From contig MNYI01000191.1 of NCBI GenBank assembly GCA_001873945.1, forward strand, positions 1-13,387: a stretch of DNA of 13,387 nt, given 5' to 3'. Source of the stretch: Candidatus Desantisbacteria bacterium CG2_30_40_21. GTDB taxonomy: Bacteria; UBA9089; CG2-30-40-21. Under the pieces are notes generated by a model. The model was not told the DNA's origin. It did no database searches and saw only the letters and a program-made list of their open reading frames with translations. Positions 6,819-13,183 of this stretch are shown piece after piece; position 1 is the first letter of the stretch; each line of letters starts with the position of its first letter. A program made the translations under genes and the position numbers.

Positions 6819-7631
6819 TTACCCACTTGAGTATAGATTATCTTCTCTCTCGTGTGCAACTACCACCATACCAGCCCTATCAGCCTCATCTATCACTCCA
6901 TTCATCAAGAATGTTCTTCCAGCCTCAACAACCAGAACACTTGCCTTTGCCTTAATCATTGAGGCTATGGTCTCCTTGCCCACGGTTGGGACATCAAATC
7001 GGAAGTCATGATTTGTGCTGCTTACCTTTACAACCACTGCCCCGCCCTTAGCCAGCATTCCACCACGAAGGATGGCTGCATCCGTTCCTTCGATTGCCTC
7101 AACCGCCATAACCATCTTATCCTTAACCACAATTGTCTGACCAATACCCAAATCAGCCACTTTTTTAGCTATGTTAAACCAATAATCAATATCCTGTTTT
7201 TGCCTGCCATCCGGCTCTTTTTGGCTTAATACACCCTGGGATGGGATAAGTCGACTAAGGTAATCAGTTTGTTTGACTATCTTAAATCCTTCCCTTTCCA
7301 GCTCTTGTGTTATTGCCAACATCAAGTGAGCATCATCCCTTGCATCTAATCCTGAGAGTATCTGCCTTGCCCGCTCATCAAGTGTTATTTCCAACAATAG
7401 CCTTTTATCTACCTTGCCAACGAATAATATATCCTTCACCTGTTGTTGATGGAGTATGTCAATAATCAGAGACACCTCACCCAATCCAATCTTTATTGTT
7501 CCTTCAGGCAGGAGAAGGTTTTCCACCACGCTTATGACCATAGGATCATTACCCATTGCCCATATTCCATCAATAGCTACCAACGGAAGATCACCTGCAC
7601 CGGCAATTACACCTATTGTCTTTTCAACCAT
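6819..7631 (-). CDS. lpxI: UDP-2,3-diacylglucosamine pyrophosphatase LpxI (DUF1009)
   Basis: Hydrolyses UDP-2,3-diacylglucosamine to lipid X and UMP, step four of lipid A synthesis, in place of LpxH or LpxG. The 270-residue product begins IGVIAGAGDLPLVAIDG, a family hallmark, and has DARDDAHL (96-103) and MAVEAIEGTDAAI (175-187). Asp213 in FDVPTVG is where the catalytic aspartate of Caulobacter LpxI (Asp225) is expected. It follows lpxA by 15 bp with AAGGAG before its ATG, so it belongs to the fabZ-lpxA-lpxI run. In many genomes with this order lpxB comes next; here the locus ends against the convergent rimO, and lpxB must lie elsewhere. Confidence 0.93.
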   Translation of the reverse strand: MVEKTIGVIAGAGDLPLVAIDGIWAMGNDPMVISVVENLLLPEGTIKIGLGEVSLIIDILHQQQVKDILFVGKVDKRLLLEITLDERARQILSGLDARDDAHLMLAITQELEREGFKIVKQTDYLSRLIPSQGVLSQKEPDGRQKQDIDYWFNIAKKVADLGIGQTIVVKDKMVMAVEAIEGTDAAILRGGMLAKGGAVVVKVSSTNHDFRFDVPTVGKETIASMIKAKASVLVVEAGRTFLMNGVIDEADRAGMVVVAHEREDNLYSSG

Positions 7632-7646
7632 CGTCCAATCTCCTTG

Positions 7647-8459
7647 TCAGTGACCACCCTCATTTACCATCTCCACCTTCCTTCCCCGGCATATCCCCCT
7701 CTTTGCCGTTTCCACAAACCCTACTAAGTGTTCCAGCTCCGGGGTCATCTCCATTTCATTTCGTATCAATGAAAGAGCCTGATTGGTATTACGGTTGGAG
7801 TGATACAATATATGATATGCCTTTTTCAAAGTGCCTCGTGTCTGTGAGGAAATACCTGCCCGCCGCATACCAACCATGTTCAAGCCAGAGACAGCCGCCG
7901 GATGACCATCTACAAGGGCATATGGGGTAACATCCTGCACCACCTTGGAACACCCCCCAATCATGGCAAATCTCCCTATTCTGACAAATTGATGAATCCC
8001 AACCAGTCCGGAGATAAAGGCATTATCCTCAACAACTACATGACCGCCAAGTGTAGCATAGTTAGCCATAACTATATTATCCCCAATCTGGCAATCATGG
8101 GCAATATGGACATTTGCCATAAAAAAGTTATCATTGCCTATTCTGGTAGCGTCATTTTTATGCCAACCTCGATGAATGGTTACATACTCACGGATAACAT
8201 TATTATTCCCGATAATAACATACGATTCCTCATGTTTATAGCCCTTGATCTGTGGATTATCCCCAATGACCACACCAGCATGAATCTCACAGTTCATGCC
8301 AATGGTTGTCCAGTTGGTAAGTATGGCATGAGCACCAATCTGTGACCCGTGACCAATTTTGACTCGTTCGCCAATTACAGCAAAGGGACCAACTGTCACC
8401 CCTTCACCAAGCTGTGCCTCTGGATGGATAATTGCGGTGGGATGAATATTTGCAATCAT
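7647..8459 (-). CDS. lpxA: UDP-N-acetylglucosamine O-acyltransferase LpxA
   Basis: First committed acylation of lipid A: moves a 3-hydroxyacyl chain from ACP to the 3-OH of UDP-GlcNAc in the cytoplasm. The 270 residues (E. coli 262) contain the left-handed beta-helix hexapeptide repeats from about residue 5 to 190 and a C-terminal helical domain. The catalytic base is His121 in HIAHDCQIGD (E. coli His125), with His118 and His156 at other conserved sites. Gly169 in MIGGC aligns with E. coli Gly173, the ruler residue that admits long (C14-type) chains, so a long 3-hydroxyacyl donor is predicted by analogy. The ATG lies 4 bp past the fabZ stop, with GGAG spanning that junction. Confidence 0.97.
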   Translation of the reverse strand: MIANIHPTAIIHPEAQLGEGVTVGPFAVIGERVKIGHGSQIGAHAILTNWTTIGMNCEIHAGVVIGDNPQIKGYKHEESYVIIGNNNVIREYVTIHRGWHKNDATRIGNDNFFMANVHIAHDCQIGDNIVMANYATLGGHVVVEDNAFISGLVGIHQFVRIGRFAMIGGCSKVVQDVTPYALVDGHPAAVSGLNMVGMRRAGISSQTRGTLKKAYHILYHSNRNTNQALSLIRNEMEMTPELEHLVGFVETAKRGICRGRKVEMVNEGGH

Positions 8460-8463
8460 TTTA

Positions 8464-8889
8464 CTACTCCGCCATCATAAACATCATCTCTGCCTCAGCA
8501 ACAAGGGTATCACCAACAAACGCCTTGCCCTCCATCAACCCAGTCTTTGACCGCACACGAATGGCTGTAACCTCAAATCTCAATTGATCCCCGGGCACAA
8601 CTGGTTTTCTGAATCTTGCCTTATCAATCCCCATAAAGTAAACAATCTTGCCCTCCTGTTCACCCTCAGAAAGGAGCAGTACCCCACCGGTTTGTGCCAT
8701 TGCCTCAATAATCAAAACCCCCGGCATCACTGGCTTGCCTGGAAAATGCCCCTGAAAAAAGTTTTCATTCATAGTTACATTCTTGATGCCAACAATCCTT
8801 TTGCCCTTTTCCACCTCTATGATTCTATCCACCAAGAGAAATGGATAACGATGCGGTAATACCTTCATGATGTCTGTTACTTCAAGCAT
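8464..8889 (-). CDS. fabZ: 3-hydroxyacyl-ACP dehydratase FabZ
   Basis: Dehydrates 3-hydroxyacyl-ACP in fatty acid elongation and so competes with LpxA for the same substrate. The 141-residue hot-dog protein begins with ITDIMKVLPHRYPFLLVDRI-like sequence and holds the active-site helix NFFQGHFPGKPVMPGVLIIE with catalytic His48 and Glu62. There is no fused LpxC domain. AGGAGG lies 11 nt before the ATG. It is 39 bp downstream of the YqhA-family gene and 4 bp upstream of lpxA. Confidence 0.97.
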   Translation of the reverse strand: MLEVTDIMKVLPHRYPFLLVDRIIEVEKGKRIVGIKNVTMNENFFQGHFPGKPVMPGVLIIEAMAQTGGVLLLSEGEQEGKIVYFMGIDKARFRKPVVPGDQLRFEVTAIRVRSKTGLMEGKAFVGDTLVAEAEMMFMMAE

Positions 8890-8928
8890 TTTATATTACT
8901 CCTCCTTTTTACTTTTTAATTTCCCCTT

Positions 8929-9456
8929 TCAAGCATGCCTCCCTGCCTTATGCCCAAAATACAAGGCAAGCGATACACACAAGATACCACCTCCTAACAT
9001 GAGAATATTGATTGGTTCAACAAATGATGCATGGATCACATGCTTAAAGAATGAGACAATCAGTATCATGAGGATAACCTTTGCCAACCTGTCTTTTAAG
9101 TCATCCAGACTCTTGATTAATAATATGTTAGAGCCATGCTCTGTATTTTCTGCCGCACCTATCTTGCTAATAAACAGCTCGTAAAGACCCATAGAAAAGA
9201 TCAAGAGTACTGTGCCCAGCAGAAAATCATCTACCGCACCAATAATATGCCCAACCAGATTATCATGAAAAACATCGTATAGTTCGACAGATTGTCCGGT
9301 CACATATTGCCAGACATGAACAGTCATAATCCATACATCCCATGCAGCAATTAAGAAAAGAATAATAGCTGACACCATACTGGCAACTACAGCCAACAGA
9401 ATAACAAGTCGGCTGTTCCATAAAATCGATTCAAATGTTTTCTCAATCCACTTCAT
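8929..9456 (-). CDS. YqhA/UPF0114-family inner-membrane protein
   Basis: A 175-residue membrane protein of unknown function. Four hydrophobic helices are visible (about 17-37, 76-96, 125-143, 150-168). The segment around the second, MGLYELFISKIG, and the later LKDRLAKVILMILIVSFFKH match the pattern of E. coli YqhA (GYENFVS and LKNKVAASIVAISSIHLL). The N-terminal MKWIEKTFES is amphipathic. The gene overlaps the preceding OB-fold gene by 14 bp and is followed after 39 bp by fabZ, so it shares the lipid A transcript. AGGA precedes the ATG closely. Its function in this context cannot be inferred. Confidence 0.8.
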   Translation of the reverse strand: MKWIEKTFESILWNSRLVILLAVVASMVSAIILFLIAAWDVWIMTVHVWQYVTGQSVELYDVFHDNLVGHIIGAVDDFLLGTVLLIFSMGLYELFISKIGAAENTEHGSNILLIKSLDDLKDRLAKVILMILIVSFFKHVIHASFVEPINILMLGGGILCVSLALYFGHKAGRHA

Positions 9457-9931
9457 TCCTGCGTTCTCCTTTTATTGTTTTAAGATGATAAAGGCTGATC
9501 ACAATAATGGCTATCAGCCCAAGAAATAAAACAGCCCTGATTCTATCAGATTGTATTGCGTGCTGAAAAAAATAGCCATGATTAACTAATTTTATTGTTG
9601 TAGCATGAATATCAAGCCCTCCGCCATGTTCCGAACACGCCCGATGAAATGTTCCAGCTACAGAGACAACAGCACCCTTAGCATTATAGTTACCAGTATG
9701 GCTAATCACCGGGATCATAGAGATAGGGGCAAAAACACCAATGCCATAGTTTCCATCCGAGATATTCAGCCAGGCATTTCCTCCCCTCTTTGCCACCTCG
9801 CCAATAATTTCACCCTTAAGGGTAATATTCTTCCCATCATATTCCCTGCATTTGGCAACCAATTCTCCGGATGTTTCGCAGTAACAGGGGACAGACAGCA
9901 TCAGCAGAAACAATATTATCAATATCCTCAT
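9443..9931 (-). CDS. Exported, membrane-anchored small OB-fold-like protein
   Basis: I do not recognise a named family. The 162 residues comprise an N-terminal signal or anchor segment (about 1-18, ending PCYC), a beta-rich domain (about 20-115) and a hydrophobic helix (132-148) with a short basic tail. In the middle domain, YDGKNITLKGEIIGEV, AWLNISDGNYGIGVFAP and GAVVSVAGTFHRAC have the strand order of an OB fold as seen in nucleic-acid-binding or periplasmic proteins. The predicted topology puts it in the periplasm, which argues against a nucleic-acid role. Cys28 and Cys99 could form a disulfide. It overlaps the YqhA-family gene by 14 bp, so the two are probably made together. GAGGGG lies shortly before the ATG. 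Confidence 0.6.
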   Translation of the reverse strand: MRILIILFLLMLSVPCYCETSGELVAKCREYDGKNITLKGEIIGEVAKRGGNAWLNISDGNYGIGVFAPISMIPVISHTGNYNAKGAVVSVAGTFHRACSEHGGGLDIHATTIKLVNHGYFFQHAIQSDRIRAVLFLGLIAIIVISLYHLKTIKGERRNEVD

Positions 9932-9936
9932 TCTTA

Positions 9937-9967
9937 CCCCTCATATTCCCCTCATATAAGGGGTTTT
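9937..9967. repeat. Hairpin CCCCT...AGGGG with T-run (plus strand)
   Basis: CCCCTCATATAAGGGG (9948-9963) forms a 5-bp GC stem followed by TTTT on the plus strand. It is preceded by a near tandem copy of its left half (CCCCTCATAT, 9937-9946). It is similar in sequence to the hairpin at 10010-10023. It lies immediately upstream of the OB-fold gene and supplies that gene's ribosome-site sequence on the minus strand. Confidence 0.5.
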
Positions 9968-9981
9968 CGAATAAAGTAACT

Positions 9982-9997
9982 GAAGCGTCCTCGCTTC
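9982..9997. repeat. Perfect 6-bp hairpin between trkH and the OB-fold gene
   Basis: GAAGCGTCCTCGCTTC is a 6-bp perfect stem with a 4-nt loop (AGGA on the minus strand). In the direction of trkH transcription it is followed by AGTTACTTTATT, which is too weak for a canonical terminator but could be the 3' end structure of the Trk transcript. Confidence 0.5.
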
Positions 9998-10009
9998 GGG
10001 ATCATGCTC

Positions 10010-10028
10010 CCCTCATGTGAGGGTTTTT
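10010..10028 (+). terminator. Terminator-like hairpin facing into the trkH 3' end
   Basis: CCCTCA TG TGAGGG followed by TTTTT (10024-10028) has the form of a small intrinsic terminator, but only on the plus strand, where there is no gene upstream. It may stop antisense transcription into trkH or be part of a dispersed hairpin repeat. The stem is short, so confidence in termination is low. Confidence 0.35.
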
Positions 10029-10040
10029 CTTTCCTCGTTC

Positions 10041-11537
10041 CTACCTTTTCATCAACGCCATACCAAACCCTACCAATGCCAGCACAGACATGAACTCCAA
10101 TCGTCCAGCCCACATCTCAAAGATATAGACAATCTTGAGAATATCCGGCATTGAGGAGACGGTTATCCCACAGCTTAAGCCCGTTCCACTTGCTACAGAG
10201 ACAGATTCAAAGATAGCATTCAAGCATGGGTAGCCATAAAATATTCCAATTAAGGCACCAATCCCATAGATTAAAGCAAAGAAAAATGTTATTGATAAAG
10301 CCACACGAACAATCCTGTCATCTAAGAATGTATCTTTGATATGATGAAATTTATCCTTGATTATGGCTGAGCTCGGGGAAACAAGACGGATTATATCCTG
10401 AATTATTCCCTTGATTATTATTCCAACCCTCAATACCTTGATTCCGCCACCTGTAGAGCCAGCACAGGCTCCAATAGCCATCGCTATTATCAAAACACAC
10501 ATGCCTATTTGCCCCCATTCGCTTATGAACTGAGAGGGATAAACAGTTTGATGCCCGGTAGTTGTATGTGCTGACATAAGGATATAAATCCCTTTTTGAA
10601 CCAGACAGGCAATATTGGGATAAATATTATTTTGTTGAAGGCTTACGCAGAGGATAGTAAACAGCACAGTAATGCTGATAACAAAAGCCATTATCTCAAT
10701 ATCCTTAAATATCTCCCTTCTATTGCCTGATAACAGGGTATAATGAAGGACAAAACTCATTGATCCCATGATAAAACAAATCATGGTTATTAATTCCATA
10801 GCCATGCTATGATAATATATCATGCCCATACCTTGCGGGGCAAATCCACAGGTGTCCCAGGAAGAGATAAATAACCACAGCCCATGCCAGAAAGACTCTT
10901 TCCATGAGAATCCAGCACTTATTCCAGCTATCCAGAGGGCAATTGTGCCAAGACAAAGATAAATACAGGTTATCTTCCATATCTCCCGTGCTGTGTGAGT
11001 AATATTGGGTAATATCCTGTCTTCCCTACCCTCACCAGCATACAGTCCAGAGACACCACCCACTCTGCCCAAGAAAATCATGGCAATAAGTATCATCCCC
11101 TGTCCACCAACAAATGCCTGAAGAAAACGCCACATCTTGATACCATGTGACGCATGGTCAAGGTCTTGAAACAGGGGAAGACCAACCGTTGCCAGTCCAC
11201 TCATGGAATCAAAGCAGGCATCAAGATATGAGTTAAAGTATCCACTCAAGTAAAGGGGTATTGCCCCAAAGAGCATAAACAATAGCCATGCTAAAGAGGC
11301 AATAACCATCCCCTGCATCCAGGCAAGGGTAGAGGTTTGTGGACAGAATAAGAGTAATCCATATCCAGCGATAAGACAGCAAAACAAGCCAATAGCCAGA
11401 TTCAGACTATCAGAATACTCCCCATAAAACATGGAGATAACAAAAGGAATTAACAACAATAGCCCATAGCCAATGATTAGCCTACCCAGATAATATCCAA
11501 TACTTTTTATATCTATAATAGTTGGTTTAGGAATCAT
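10041..11537 (-). CDS. trkH: TrkH-family potassium uptake channel subunit
   Basis: Transmembrane K+-conducting subunit, gated by TrkA on the cytoplasmic face. With ATG 11537 it has 498 residues (E. coli 483). The fourfold M1-P-M2 architecture is visible through its pore loops: SGLATVG (113-119), DTCGF (228-232), TTTGHQT (325-331) and SGTGLSCG (450-457). The conserved intramembrane-loop motif AGSTGGGIK lies at 359-367 and GRLEF near the C-terminus (478-482). An upstream in-frame TTG at 11564 would add 9 residues; the ATG is preferred because AGG lies 5 nt before it and it overlaps the stop of the 42-codon gene. It ends the trkA-trkA-small ORF-trkH operon. Confidence 0.93.
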   Translation of the reverse strand: MIPKPTIIDIKSIGYYLGRLIIGYGLLLLIPFVISMFYGEYSDSLNLAIGLFCCLIAGYGLLLFCPQTSTLAWMQGMVIASLAWLLFMLFGAIPLYLSGYFNSYLDACFDSMSGLATVGLPLFQDLDHASHGIKMWRFLQAFVGGQGMILIAMIFLGRVGGVSGLYAGEGREDRILPNITHTAREIWKITCIYLCLGTIALWIAGISAGFSWKESFWHGLWLFISSWDTCGFAPQGMGMIYYHSMAMELITMICFIMGSMSFVLHYTLLSGNRREIFKDIEIMAFVISITVLFTILCVSLQQNNIYPNIACLVQKGIYILMSAHTTTGHQTVYPSQFISEWGQIGMCVLIIAMAIGACAGSTGGGIKVLRVGIIIKGIIQDIIRLVSPSSAIIKDKFHHIKDTFLDDRIVRVALSITFFFALIYGIGALIGIFYGYPCLNAIFESVSVASGTGLSCGITVSSMPDILKIVYIFEMWAGRLEFMSVLALVGFGMALMKR

Positions 11538-11662
11538 ATAAGCCTGACCATGCCGGCGATACAAATGGCAATGATGATGATAATACCAATCAGCGAAAGT
11601 TCTACTAAAAAGCCGAGTATAAAGTTAATGATGCTTTCCAGTATCGTAGTTGTCCTGTTCAT
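11534..11662 (-). CDS. Small single-pass membrane protein (42 aa) between trkA and trkH
   Basis: A 43-codon frame, too short for most gene callers. It begins MNRTTTILESIINF and ends CIAGMVRLI, with one hydrophobic helix (about 11-38) that includes a run of five isoleucines and a basic end (Arg40). Its ATG shares one base with the TAA of the preceding trkA (TAATG), and its TGA overlaps the trkH ATG as ATGA, so it fills the gap between the two genes exactly. Such tight coupling suggests real translation. By analogy only, KdpF is a similarly tiny membrane subunit of another K+ pump. I know of no described small subunit in Trk systems. The ribosome site is weak (GGAG 13 nt upstream), consistent with coupled translation. 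It could still be a chance open stretch. Confidence 0.6.
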   Translation of the reverse strand: MNRTTTILESIINFILGFLVELSLIGIIIIIAICIAGMVRLI

Positions 11663-12330
11663 TATATTCCAATCTCTCCCAGAAGGCGTTCGAGAAGTTC
11701 CTTTTCATGCTCAATAGTCGTAATAGCAATGAGGTCATCACCTTTTCGGAGAATGGTATCTCCTCCAGGAACCAAAACATCCTCACCCCTGACAATGGAG
11801 ACAATAACTGATTGTGGTGGCAGGTGAATGTTTTTTATCGCACAATCTATAGCCGTAGATTCTTCCTGAATATCTACCCTGACTAAGGCTAACTTGCCAT
11901 GCTTAAAGGTCATCAGGTTCACAAAGTCATCCATGGAAGCCTCTTCTTCAATAATATGAGCGATAATAGAAGTACTATTTACCGGCACATCTATCCCTAA
12001 GGCATGGAAGATATGTTCATTTTTGGGATCATTGACTCTGGCAACGGTTCTTGGAATATCAAACTTTTTCTTTGCTAATTGGCAGATAACGATATTATCC
12101 TCGTCATTTCCAGTAACCGTAGCCAGAACATCTGCCTCCCTGATACCAGCATCCTCCAGATATCGTGATTCGCAGCCATCTCCATGAATAACCAGAATGT
12201 TTAAGTCTGAGGCAATATCCTCGCAGACAATCCTGTTTTTTTCAACAATTGCTATCTCATGCTTGTCCTTTACCAACAAACCTGCTAGACGAAAACCTAC
12301 CTTTCCACCACCAACAATAACAATGTTCAT
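11662..12330 (-). CDS. trkA: TrkA-family K+ uptake regulator, single RCK unit (second copy)
   Basis: Cytoplasmic nucleotide-binding gating subunit of the Trk system. The 222 residues contain one TrkA-N Rossmann domain (about 1-120; glycine motif VGGGKVG at 6-12, with Glu30 at the end of strand 2) and one TrkA-C domain (about 140-220; SVIVSIVRGEDVLVPGGDTI is typical). E. coli TrkA (458 residues) holds two such units in one chain. Here this protein and the one at 12332-12946 are separate and 1 bp apart. The different acidic residue at the ribose position (Glu30 here, Asp30 in the partner) suggests the two may differ in nucleotide handling. Confidence 0.9.
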   Translation of the reverse strand: MNIVIVGGGKVGFRLAGLLVKDKHEIAIVEKNRIVCEDIASDLNILVIHGDGCESRYLEDAGIREADVLATVTGNDEDNIVICQLAKKKFDIPRTVARVNDPKNEHIFHALGIDVPVNSTSIIAHIIEEEASMDDFVNLMTFKHGKLALVRVDIQEESTAIDCAIKNIHLPPQSVIVSIVRGEDVLVPGGDTILRKGDDLIAITTIEHEKELLERLLGEIGI

Positions 12331-12331
12331 T

Positions 12332-12946
12332 TTATCTCTTTGTCTCTCCTACAGCAATCAAAATATCACCTGTCCGTGCATACATATTCTTCTGAGGATA
12401 AATAGCTTCATCAGGTCTGATTATGGCAAATATCTTTACCCTTTCCTTTTCTTCTATCTTTTCCATAGTCAAATCAGATAGATCGTCATTTATCTTTAAT
12501 TCAATTATATCCATTCCATAATCCTCTGAAAGGAAATGGGTAATAGATTTTTCTATAAGTTTATCCATTATAAGTCTGGCAAACAGGGTTGTGCCGCCAA
12601 TAACATCTAATCCAAACTCTTCATACAACTCTTCCCGCTTTGGGTCATAGATACGGGCAATTACCCTTGGCACCTTAAATATAGTTTTTGCTACCTGAGC
12701 CGCAATGATATTTACATTATCCTCATTAGTTACTGCTGCCAATGCATCAGCCTTTTTAATGCCGGCATCCTCTAATACCTCCAGATCATAGCCCGAGCCA
12801 ACTATGGTGATACCATTAAAGTTTGCCCCAAGCCTGTTAAAGGAAGGACTATTGCGGTCAATAACGACAACATTGTGTCCCTCTATACTTAAAAGATTGG
12901 CTATTTGTGCCCCAACCCGTCCGCATCCAACAATAATAGCATACAT
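12332..12946 (-). CDS. trkA: TrkA-family K+ uptake regulator, single RCK unit (first copy)
   Basis: The 204-residue cytoplasmic partner of TrkH, first in the operon. The TrkA-N domain has VGCGRVG (6-12) and Asp30 in VVVIDRN, which favours NAD(H). ALAAVTNEDNVNIIAAQVAK and VPRVIARIYDP are typical later Rossmann elements. The TrkA-C domain covers about 125-204 (VKIFAIIRPDEAIYPQKN, GDILIAVG). AGGGG lies 6 nt before the ATG, and a promoter candidate lies at 12990-13018. It is one base away from the second TrkA gene, so the pair probably makes a mixed ring that does the work of the two-unit TrkA of enterobacteria. Confidence 0.9.
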   Translation of the reverse strand: MYAIIVGCGRVGAQIANLLSIEGHNVVVIDRNSPSFNRLGANFNGITIVGSGYDLEVLEDAGIKKADALAAVTNEDNVNIIAAQVAKTIFKVPRVIARIYDPKREELYEEFGLDVIGGTTLFARLIMDKLIEKSITHFLSEDYGMDIIELKINDDLSDLTMEKIEEKERVKIFAIIRPDEAIYPQKNMYARTGDILIAVGETKR

Positions 12947-12989
12947 TGTTAACCCCTAAATCTGTTGCCTCAATTACTTTATTTTGTAT

Positions 12990-13018
12990 AGAATACCATA
13001 TAATCGATGATAAGTCAA
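12990..13018 (-). promoter_or_regulatory. Probable promoter of the trk operon
   Basis: On the minus strand TTGACT (13018-13013), a 17-base spacer and TATTCT (12995-12990) resemble a housekeeping promoter. The predicted start near 12983 leaves a leader of about 37 nt before the first trkA ATG. It lies just downstream, in transcription direction, of the hairpin series at 13037-13155. Confidence 0.55.
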
Positions 13019-13036
13019 TTAAAAAATTTGTATGGT

Positions 13037-13057
13037 AGCAATTCTGGGTGAATTGCT
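13037..13057. repeat. Perfect 8-bp hairpin AGCAATTC/GAATTGCT
   Basis: AGCAATTC TGGGT GAATTGCT. Its right arm shares GAATTGCT(G) with the direct repeats at 156 and 219. It is the hairpin closest to the trk promoter. Confidence 0.6.
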
Positions 13058-13070
13058 GGCTTCCCCCACA

Positions 13071-13096
13071 GGGCAAAAATTTAGATGCGTTTGCCC
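13071..13096. repeat. 7-bp inverted repeat GGGCAAA/TTTGCCC
   Basis: GGGCAAA (13071-13077) and TTTGCCC (13090-13096) enclose a 12-nt loop. Second in the series of four hairpins upstream of trkA. Confidence 0.55.
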
Positions 13097-13099
13097 ATG

Positions 13100-13123
13100 G
13101 TAGGGGGTGAACCATGCCCCTAC
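13100..13123. repeat. 7-bp inverted repeat GTAGGGG/CCCCTAC
   Basis: GTAGGGG (13100-13106) and CCCCTAC (13117-13123) with a 10-nt loop. It lies directly beside the A-run that forms the terminator tail of the next hairpin. GTAGGGGC-type palindromes are common dispersed repeats in environmental genomes. Confidence 0.55.
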
Positions 13124-13155
13124 AAAAAATGGGGCGATCCATTAAGACCGCCCCA
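13124..13155 (-). terminator. Intrinsic terminator for a minus-strand gene beyond the right edge
   Basis: Read on the minus strand, TGGGGCGGTC, loop TTAATG, GATCGCCCCA makes a 10-bp stem with one G-U pair and is followed immediately by TTTTTT (13129-13124). On the plus strand the same stem has an A-C mismatch and no T-run, so the minus direction is intended. It would end a transcript arriving from right of the window before the trk promoter. Confidence 0.7.
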
Positions 13156-13183
13156 ATAACAAAGGGATTCTTCTCTTTTAGTA

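Noticed and set aside
4121..6838. Shared 13-mer CTTGAGTATAGAT at 4121-4133 and 6826-6838
   Set aside because: One such match is expected by chance in an AT-rich window of this size, and the second copy lies in lpxI coding sequence.
7902..8345. 147-codon frame antisense to lpxA
   Set aside because: The long open frame arises from the hexapeptide-repeat codon pattern of lpxA on the other strand.
9998..10040. Canonical terminator for the trk operon
   Set aside because: In trkH direction the hairpins here are followed by A/G-rich sequence, not a T-run.
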